Shown: piece after piece, positions 56,523-64,000 of the stretch
Numbering within the stretch: the stretch's first letter is position 1
Layout of the letters: each line of letters starts with the position of its first letter
Source: Hypomyces perniciosus
Taxonomy: Eukaryota > Ascomycota > Sordariomycetes > Hypocreales > Hypocreaceae
Assembly (NCBI GenBank): GCA_008477525.1
Contig: SPDT01000009.1
Coordinates: forward strand, 62,001-126,000
Length of the DNA stretch: 64,000 nt
Direction of reading: 5' to 3'
Program-made: the position numbers and the translations under genes
Notes under the pieces: generated by a model
What the model saw: the letters and a program-made list of their open reading frames with translations, nothing else
Databases searched by the model: none
Told to the model about the DNA's origin: nothing

Positions 56523-57059
56523 GTTGGAATTTGCGAGAGAAAGGTCCGTACGCTCCACCATAAAGCCACACGATAACAGGCAATCTTCCTGTCGTCTGCT
56601 TCCGTATCACCTTGCCTGGAACATAAAGGTCAAGAAAGAGGCAGTCTATAACCAGGATGTCAGTGTATCGCTTTCCTCGCTCTCTCCGTCTTAGTAAATA
56701 TGTTGAAGCTTACCGTCGCTCTGAACACCATTAGGCGGTGGAAGACCGGGAAAGACATCGCCCACCGAACCTGGAATACCCGGCAGGGGTCGCCCTTGGT
56801 AACATTGGGGCCCGTAAGACCCATCCTGTATGCCCTCAATAGGCTCTGGAGGGACAGGTTTCGCCAATCGAAGACTTCCTGTTGGAGGGGCGGCGAAACG
56901 TACATTGCGGAAGGTGTAAACGTCCGTCGTATTGTCATAGGTCGAGGCTCGCCAACGGCCGTAGGGGAGAGTGAGGGTGGGAAGTTGGCCTTGACTTTGT
57001 TGAGCCGCAGCAATGGCCAACCCGACCCAGAACAGGGAGAACAGCATCATCAAATGCAT

Positions 57060-57479
57060 TGTGTTGAAAGATACGTGTACACCAGATGGTACAATTGTCG
57101 CGTTAGACGGTTACGTAGTCAGTCTGAACACATCACGACAATAGGGCATTTTGGGCACCTTAACCTCCACTCAATTGCACCGTGTTCTGTGTGTTCTCTG
57201 ACTTGTTCCCTCATCCTCATTGGATTCTCTTCCAGCCATTTTATCATAGAAATAGAACGCCGCGTGTTCTGTTTCACCTCACGTAAGATCACAGGTTCCC
57301 TTGCATACCCAGTTATTGCTTATTCCAGCAACTAGACCGACGTTATCCCACAACAATTGTAATGGCTAACGGACACTGGTGATTTGATACAGTTTTCCGG
57401 GGAAGTCTTGTGCTGTAACTTGTTCTATCACACTCTTTTCATCAAAGGCTTGTAGAGGCAATACGAGGAGTTCAGTGTC
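57060..57479. other. Upstream region of the esterase pseudogene, no gene seen
   Basis: Probably held the esterase promoter. No frame of note. Confidence 0.4.
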
Positions 57480-57950
57480 CAGAAAGGGTAAGATCTCTGT
57501 TTCGGTGGTAGCAGCCCGACATCATGAAATGATGATGGACAGGCTTCCCCGCAAAATCTCCATGCCGACATAGCCGCGAAACTGAGACTGCCCTAAGCGA
57601 GTTCCCACCAGTAGCACTCTCGGCGTCGGGGTGCTGCGGAGCTTCGGCGGGGTATGGCCGTCGGCGACCCGCCCCGATAGCTATCCCGACTCCCGAGTCG
57701 TGCTGTCTCCATCCATGGCCCCTCCCCCCTTGATTGAGGTATTCCAAACGGTCACTCCACTTCGAGGTAAGCGAAGGAAGATTAGGGAGTGAGCCACAGC
57801 CACCAGCAGAAGTACTGAAACTGTTGGGCCTGTATCGTAAGGTGATGTCTCTTTCGGCGGCGTCTTACATCCCGGCAGAATGGAGGCTACCTCTGATTTG
57901 AGACGGTCCCTTCCGCTGATGGGGCTCTGGGTCAGTTGTCTAAACGATAC
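57480..57950 (+). repeat. Repeat block shared with 20830-21360 (inverted)
   Basis: The gtcggcgacccgcc region, the atggcccc segment (57715 onward) and the gaagtactgaaactgttg segment all have counterparts on the minus strand at 20850-21120, with substitutions and small gaps. The copy lies directly upstream of the MFS gene at 58139. Confidence 0.55.
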
Positions 57951-58138
57951 CGACTCGGCAACTCAGGCAATCTTCCTTCTCCCTGCCTTCCCGCGACCGG
58001 ACCCTGCCTCGTCGATAGAACAGCTGCTTGTCGTCTCGTCTCGTCGTGTAGTCGCCATGTTAGCATTTTGCATCATATTTCCCTCCTATCAACACTGAAC
58101 AGAGCACAACGAGCCGTCCACCGCATTCTGTTCCCTCA

Positions 58139-60202
58139 ATGGCGACCGACGAGACAACGCCACTCATTCTCGGCCGAAAAGGGTCATCCAGTGGCAACAA
58201 AACCTTACACCCGTGGCTGCGCAGTGTCTTCCATGTCGAGAATCGCATCCTGTTCACAGGGTTCCTCATCAGTCTCGCGTTTGCCTATACGCAAGTGCCG
58301 TAAGCTTTGAATCCAGGCCTCTTACGAGCAACGATTTAAGTTTTGTCTGACATGCCAATGGACTCCTGTATGCTTTTCACCTCATGGTATGCGACAGCTA
58401 TTATGAGTCTCATCCGCCTTTTGAGGGGGCTGGGGAGAGATGTAGCGCCAAAGAAATTGCTGCGGGGACAGCTGCGCAGTTCAGCATCCTGGGAATGAGC
58501 ATGGCGTTTTGTGGTATATCTATTCTAGTCGATCATTAAACAACATTTCGGTCAGATAGTTAACGATTGATTCCAGGAACGCTAAACCTCTTCGTAGCCG
58601 GATGGACAGTCAAAAAGGTTGGCCCACGAGCGGCGCTTATAATACAGACTTTCGTTCCCGCCATTCGCGTCCTGGCTCAGACCGTCGGCGTCATTGTAGG
58701 AAGTAGGGCCGGCATGTTGATCATCCAATCTACACAAATTATTACCATCATTGGAGGTCCTGCCGGTTACATGTAGGCTTTTCCGGCGGTGACGCGAGAC
58801 CGAGACCATACTCATCTTCTTCCAGCCTCATCATCAACATCCTTGCAGGCGAGCTCGTTGAACCCACTAGACGCACTGTTGTCTTTGGTAAACTCCAAGG
58901 GGACACCATGCTTGGTCAAGGCATCGGATATCTAGGTATGACACAGCCGAAATCGACCATCTACGTCTTGTACCGTAGCTGACGTCATTACAGTCGGCGG
59001 AATGATTGGCAACGCCATTAACATTCACGCACCGTTTGACACTGCATTCGCAACCTTCCTCATCGCCTGTACTTACGTGCGATTCGCTCTGCCCTACATC
59101 TCCCCCGAGTCCATGGACAAGGGCACGAAGCGCGTTCAGCAAGGAATATCGGGATTTTTTACGCCGCTGAAGATTCTGGCACCACAGCGCTTGCGAATGC
59201 CGAATGGCGCCACGAAGAACCACTATGGTGTCACCATTTTATGTGCTGGTATTTTTCTCGGAGTGGTGAGTCTAGATAGTCCCCAGTTCTCTGATCAAGA
59301 TCCGACCATACTGATGGATCTGCAGCTTGCCACGGATTACGCCCCTCTCCTGATCCAGATATACGCCACCGCAGCTTTCGACTTCGACCAAGGTGATAAT
59401 GGCTGGCTCATGTCAGAGTTCGCCTTCATGCGCAGCATTTTTCTGATCATGATATTCCCGCACATCATCGCGTTAGGACGCCGCCTCATAAAACGCAAGC
59501 CGTCACAGCACGCAGCAGATCCTCAAACACAGCCTCAAGGGGCTAATGACATGTCTTCGCTGGCTCAATTTCCAATCTTGCCAGGAGACTTTTCTGGGGC
59601 TACAGGCGAACAGACGAATGTTGAGCCGATCCAACCACCGGCACACACTAATACCCATGAAGGACACTTCGATCTGATCTTCCTTCGATGGAGTCTTCTC
59701 GTAGATGGCGCTCTTACTACAGTCGCAGCATTCGCAACAAAGAAATGGCACATCTATCTCGGTAAGCAAATTATATGAAGATCAGGAGATTCCTTAAACT
59801 GACAGAGGTAGCTGCCTTCCTCCTCCCCTTTGGCTCCGGCTCTGCACCGGCAGCCAAGGGCATCATCACGAATATGTGCGCTGAGTCGCAACGGGCAGAC
59901 GCACTCAATGCCGTTACTCTCGTGGAGAACGTAGCGCGACTGATAACTATGGGCCTTTTTGGATTTGTATTCTCCAGCTTGGCTAGTGTAGGAAAAGCGC
60001 ATGTTACTTTTTTCTGTAATGCGGTATGTTGGAATCACTTACTGACATGACTCATTGGGATGTATTTGGATATTAATGTGTTATACAGGCTATTGCTATT
60101 ATTGGAATGGGTATATTATTATTTTCGAACTTTCCACCTTTAAATAGCATTCTCATAGAAGAAGATAATTATAGTTCTTATGGAGAGCAAAGAGAGGAAT
60201 AG
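58139..60202 (+). CDS. MFS transporter with one doubtful splice site
   Basis: The model has eight exons: 58139-58299, 58359-58513, 58577-58772, 58826-58935, 58994-59265, 59326-59761, 59806-60023 and 60089-60202. It gives an open 553-residue product. An N-terminal TPLIL stretch, QVP and YAFHLMVCDSYY, then GTLNLFVAGWTVKKVGPRAAL (the loop 2-3 motif) and about eleven to twelve helices with a long cytoplasmic loop (roughly residues 300-380, rich in Gln and Pro) are typical of fungal MFS exporters or permeases of unknown substrate. The acceptor of intron 1 reads ccaa|tgg where CAG is expected, a possible G-to-A loss. All other junctions are canonical. If that acceptor is not used, the first helices would be lost and the gene would be dead. 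Confidence 0.75.
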
Positions 60203-60319
60203 AGGTAGTTACTAAGGTAGTATGTATATAGTTTGTATTAATGGCGTTGCATTGAGTAATTAACCTATATATATATCTAAGGTTAGAAGAGATTATATAA
60301 AGATAAATTCCCTTATAAA

Positions 60320-61215
60320 TAACGTAGATCGCTAGCAAGCTGGCCACACAAGCAAGCTGGCCACCCCACTACATCAATACAGCAATCTTCATTCAACAAC
60401 GCATTACTCCATCAAAAGCAATGGAATCCTCAAGTAAAGAGGCTCAAATCTCTCTAGCTATTCAGGCTATGCAAAAAGATCTTAAATTAAGTATCCGAAC
60501 TGCTGCAAAGATCTATACAGTTAGCCGTACTACTCTTGGTACGCGTTTTCAGGGAATTTCTTCACGACGCGACAGTATGCCCAATTCACGAAAGCTCTCT
60601 GATCTAGAGAAATCAGTAATTCTTCCGTATATCCTTGACCTAGATGCGCGATCATTTCTCCCCGTCTTTGTGGTGTTGAAGATATGGCCAATGTCAACTG
60701 CAATATAACCTGCACTATCAGCTACAATTGCTGAGGTGTACACTTCACTTTTGCTGGTCTGGTACAACGGTTTGATAGCTAATCGACTGCTTGCTGATCG
60801 CGACGCGCCTCCAGTTGGTATACACTGGGCTTCAAACTTCGTTCAGCGCCACCTAGAGCTAAAGACGCGTTTTCTTCGGAAATATGAATATCAGAGGGCT
60901 CAATGTGAGGATCCAAATCTAATTTGGGGCTGGATTCAAGATACGCATGCTACAAACAGATAATTTCAATTCCTTTGCAGGGAGTTCACAACCAACACGC
61001 GAAATATTGAGAGCTCTCGAGCGCAAGGCTTGACTTCCTATAGCAACAGCGTTGCTAATAGTCAACCCACAGCTTTAAATTCAGCAGAATATTCTATTCT
61101 CTTCACATTGTTTCAATATTTTCTATTTTATTCTCAAAGAATTCTAAGTGAGACATCTTACTGGGTTTTATGGCCGTTGTAAGACGTGGCTGGCTCGCCC
61201 AACGTTATGACGCTA
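60320..61215 (+). mobile_element. Fot1/Pogo-type transposon relic
   Basis: From ATG 60421 the frame reads a psq-type helix-turn-helix (SSKEAQISLAIQAM, IRTAAKIYTVSRTTL) and a linker with RKLSDLEKSVILPYILDL, as in fungal Pogo/Fot1 transposases. After about 60665 an insertion of roughly 90 bp breaks the frame. It resumes at 60775 with NRLLADRDAPPVGIHWASNF and a CENP-B-type region ending near 60960. The DDE domain is absent. Short repeats of gcaagctggccac lie at the left end (60340-60365), and a related ggctggctcgcc block lies at the right end (61190). Confidence 0.8.
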
Positions 61216-61586
61216 TGGAGTAACAAGAATCCCCATGCAAAAAAACAAAACAACAACATTAGTAGCATTGCGGAGCGCGGTGAAGGCGCTAGTAGACCTC
61301 CTAACGACCAACTGTGATCTGAGCCGTGGGAGCTATGCAGAATCCGCTATATCACGGGAGTATACACCAAATACGGCGAGGCACTTGATAGGCCCAGCCC
61401 TCTTATGGCTCATCCCGGCTCTGGTTATTGACGAGAAGTACCTGGGGGATACTGGTGCTCTGCGGGTGTTATCGACTGTGCCCAGGAATGACTTGTAGTG
61501 AAAGGAGTCCATATTCCTCGAGTAACTCAAAGTTTTCAGACAATTACATCCACTGGTCAGGTTTCAGGGCCCCAGCATCCAATCCT
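61216..61586. other. Intergenic region, no gene recognised
   Basis: An 87-codon plus frame (61235-61498) follows an A-rich acaaaacaacaac stretch that resembles the tail of the resident non-LTR elements. No domain is recognised. Confidence 0.4.
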
Positions 61587-63991
61587 CTAATAAAGTCCGT
61601 TGTCCAGGCCAATCTCATCGAGCCAGTCATTACTGAGCTGCAAAATAGCATCGTCACCCCACTGTGTGTTGTTTATTCGCTGTAATTCGGGGAAACAATC
61701 TCGTAGAGCATTATCTGCTGCCAAGGGCGCATTCAAGATAATATACTCCCTGTCGTTTTCGATCTGAACACCCCCACGTCCCAGTTCTGCCAAGGAGCCA
61801 TCACTGGCTTGCGGGTACGTTCCATTAGAGCATCCCAACTCCGTTGATGATGGGTCTAGAAAACTGCTTTGCATCTGGACATCGCTATCTGGGGTGACCG
61901 GGATCGCAGGAGCCGTTGTATTGATATTCCTGACAGTCACCCCAGTAGGCTGAGGAAAAGGAGAGAGCGCCTCTACAGCATCCGCCACTAAGGCATCACT
62001 CAGTCGGTCAAAGACCTCATGACAGTTCTTTTGCGTATCACACCGCTCTGAAACACCAACAAGAACATTTGAGCATGCTCGACAATCATTCACAATCTCA
62101 ATAATGGTCGGCTCCTGTGGCAACTGATGCCGTGGACTTTCAGTACCGGTGTTACCGCGGTGACGCCGTTGCTCTCGGAAATGTCGACTTAATGAATAAA
62201 TGTATGAGAGCCCAGCCATGAAGACCGCATGTAATACCATCCATGAAAAATTAATCTTGCGTGAGCGGAAAAGATACGCGTAGATTGTGATGGACTGTTT
62301 TGCGGCCGAGAAAACGTGCTGAAGATTTGAGCCATCTTTACTGGTATCTGCGACTGATGGCGTCGAAGGCCTATAGAGTAGAAGGACGCCGTTATTATAC
62401 AGGAGTTCGTACCAGGCCTTGGACCGAAAGCTGGAGCGGGCCTCCGCCAGGGGTGTTGACAAGTCCATGTCAGGGGGGTTTAGACGGCTAGTATCAGCCC
62501 GCCAAGCTCGAAGTTCTGCGGCAAGGTCGTCGCGTATTCGACATAAGTCAGACTCCGACTGGGTAACAGCTCGGCCACCACGGTATAGTGAGGTCAGACA
62601 TCGGCCACAAATGTCTCGATAACGGACAATATGAACAAAAAGAGCAGTGCAGTAGCGAGGCGAAATCTGAGAAACATCTTGGTCGTCTCCAGGACTGAGT
62701 GCGGATGGACTGGTGGACTCGTTCAGATCTTCGGTGGGAAGTTGAACATCAATATCTTCTGCGCATATGGCTAGAGGACGTCCCAAGGTAATGGAAACGA
62801 CCCTTCAGGAAGTGGGTTCCTTTTAGCGACTATCTCCCGAGGCAGTAGTGGAGTTGGTGTGCACGAACTCACCGATCAAGAGCAACTACACTCCAGAAGC
62901 ACCTACGACGAACTTCATTTTCTTCAAATTTTGGCGACAGACATGATACGTCAGTTGTACCACCCCTTGAACTAGTCAGTCGGTACATAGCTTCGCGGTG
63001 TAGGCCGAGTTCGAAGCACATTCGAGCAGCGATGCCGACGATATGCCACAGACCTGTTCCAGAGGTTAGATAGATGCAAACACCAGCGGTCATGAATCGG
63101 AATTTCATCAAGCACACACATACTCCCAGAAGCATGCTCTGTCGAATTGCTTAATCGAAATTGACAGAGCAAAAGCATTGCCTGCAGCGCCCGTAAACCA
63201 CCCTCACACAAGACGGTATTGAGATGTCTGATAGCCTTCTGGTGGTGCATTTCTGCATCAGGCAAGACTCGCCAATTGAACTTGTAGACCTGGGAAGTCG
63301 CAATGGCCAAAATCATGTTAAACATGAAAAGCTCGAAGGCGTGTGTCTGGTCAAAGGTAGCATCACTGTAGATGCAATCAACAGCGGCTTGAACCGCCCT
63401 TGGATGTAGAAATGGGTAGCAAAGATGATCGTGAGCCAGATAGGCCTCAATCAGACTGCGAGAAAGCTGCTCTGGTGGGAGTATTCTGTCTTCGGAGCCC
63501 CAGTCTGCCTTCCCAGGACTTCTGCGGGAGGACAGGGCGGCGGACGATGTTCCAGCCGCTTCACTCTCCGTGTCAATGGCGACCCCGGCGCTCACTAGGG
63601 TAGCGAAGATGATGCCGCTCGTCGGTCCCAAGAAGAGTCGGTCACCGCCGGCGTTGGTAGAGAGAAAGGACACCTCATTGGCGACGTCATTATCACCGTT
63701 GGACGAGCCCTGGCTGCGATGGCTCTCGCCGTCCTGCACCACTCTTATCGCAGCGTCATAGGCTGTATTAGTCGCCGTGAGTGCTTTATTGGCGGCCTCA
63801 AGTTGGTGAATACGGCGCTCCAGACGCTGAACGTAACTTCGTGCATATGCGGGCTCCTTGACCCGCTCTGAATAAATGCAGGAAGACTTGGCTTTTTTGC
63901 ATGGACCACATTCCGGTCGACTCTTGTCGCATCGGGTCTTTCGGCGATGGCAGCGATCGCATGCTTGGATCTGGGAAGCGTCAAGACTCAT
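61587..63991 (-). CDS. Zn2Cys6 transcription factor with fungal middle homology region
   Basis: Three exons (63991-63124, 63053-62873, 62802-61587) with two 70-bp introns join into an open 754-residue product. The binuclear zinc cluster lies at the N-terminus with six cysteines at residues 11, 14, 21, 28, 31 and 38 (ACDRCHRRKTRCDKSRPECG and following). A short linker and a leucine/glutamate-rich coiled-coil stretch (YVQRLERRIHQLEAANKAL) for dimerisation follow. The fungal-specific central domain is marked by YLAHDHLCYPFLHP, LWHIVGIAARMCFELGLHRE and EVRRRCFWSVVALDR, then SITLGRPLAI. These are nuclear DNA-binding regulators that usually control nearby catabolic or transport genes. It converges with the MFS gene at 58139, separated by a Pogo relic. 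The gene is complete in the window and seems intact. Confidence 0.93.
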
Positions 63992-64000
63992 CTCATATGG

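Larger units (their letters stand above)
52515..57059 (-). pseudogene. Type-B carboxylesterase pseudogene, unit 2, split by three insertions
   Basis: The coding pieces follow the intact gene at 29480-31344. Exon 1 (57059 to about 56710) has a signal peptide starting MHLMMLFSLFWVGLAIA and FRNVRFAAPPTGSLRL. An exon-2 piece lies at 56535-56650, exon 3 ends near 54750, and exon 4 (53510-53900, plus its start at 54517-54585) has PFVEPRIDGTGSAEDEY. Exon 5 is 52832-53430. A hAT element sits in intron 2, a SINE in exon 4 and a solo LTR just before the C-terminus. In exon 5 a TAG replaces the CAG of the LIQD motif. The nucleophile region (ESAG equivalent) is still readable. It is clearly inactive. Confidence 0.9.

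Noticed and set aside
24540..63991. Secondary-metabolite gene cluster
   Set aside because: There is no polyketide synthase, NRPS, terpene synthase or prenyltransferase. Transporters, esterase and a Zn2Cys6 factor alone are not enough.
1..64000. tRNA, rRNA or other structured RNA genes
   Set aside because: None could be recognised by eye. A covariance-model scan was not possible, so absence is not proven.

Overview
The window is nuclear DNA from a filamentous ascomycete, most likely a Eurotiomycete of the Aspergillus/Penicillium/Talaromyces type. The evidence is intron-bearing genes (introns of about 45-90 bp with GT(A/G)NGT donors), a Zn2Cys6 regulator, fungal-type MFS carriers and carboxylesterase, Tad1-like LINEs, Fot1/Pogo and hAT elements, and long AT-rich tracts. 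Many broken genes carry CAG-to-TAG, TGG-to-TAG or GT-to-AT changes, as expected from repeat-induced point mutation (RIP). All assignments come from reading the sequence; no searches were run.

Layout. 1-26 kb is a transposon-rich compartment: dispersed repeats with a 23-bp minisatellite, a NACHT/STAND-like relic, solo LTRs of several ages, a ferric-reductase pseudogene, a gypsy protease remnant, short-chain dehydrogenase and enoyl-reductase-like relics, and four apparently intact secreted-protein genes (6667-7756, 15365-15754, 19301-19840, 22083-22469). 26.2-31.4 kb holds gene unit 1: a stump of an M20 peptidase gene, an intact Dal5-type MFS carrier (27022-28860) and an intact secreted carboxylesterase (29480-31344). 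32.4-35.7 kb has an intact monocarboxylate-permease-like MFS gene whose 5' half and upstream DNA are duplicated at 4160-6462. 35.7-46.3 kb is a second transposon block: a Tc1 fragment, LINE and SINE copies, a truncated fungal-rhodopsin gene, a decayed LINE, and a head-to-head LTR pair carrying three nested insertions.

47.8-57.1 kb holds gene unit 2, paralogous to unit 1 in the same order and orientation: an intact M20 carboxypeptidase-S-like gene (47790-49544), an MFS pseudogene and a carboxylesterase pseudogene. The last two are split by a solo LTR, another solo LTR, a SINE and a hAT element, each with a recognisable target-site duplication. 57.1-64 kb holds a shared repeat block, another MFS gene (58139-60202), a Fot1/Pogo relic and an intact Zn2Cys6 transcription factor (61587-63991).

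Working together. The two units have decayed in a complementary way: unit 1 keeps the transporter and esterase, unit 2 keeps the peptidase. Between them one full peptidase/transporter/esterase set survives. I infer a catabolic or detoxifying uptake module (hydrolyse outside, import, hydrolyse amides inside), possibly under the nearby Zn2Cys6 factor, but the substrate is unknown. The small non-LTR elements share a 3' end with the LINE fragments, which suggests a LINE/SINE partnership.
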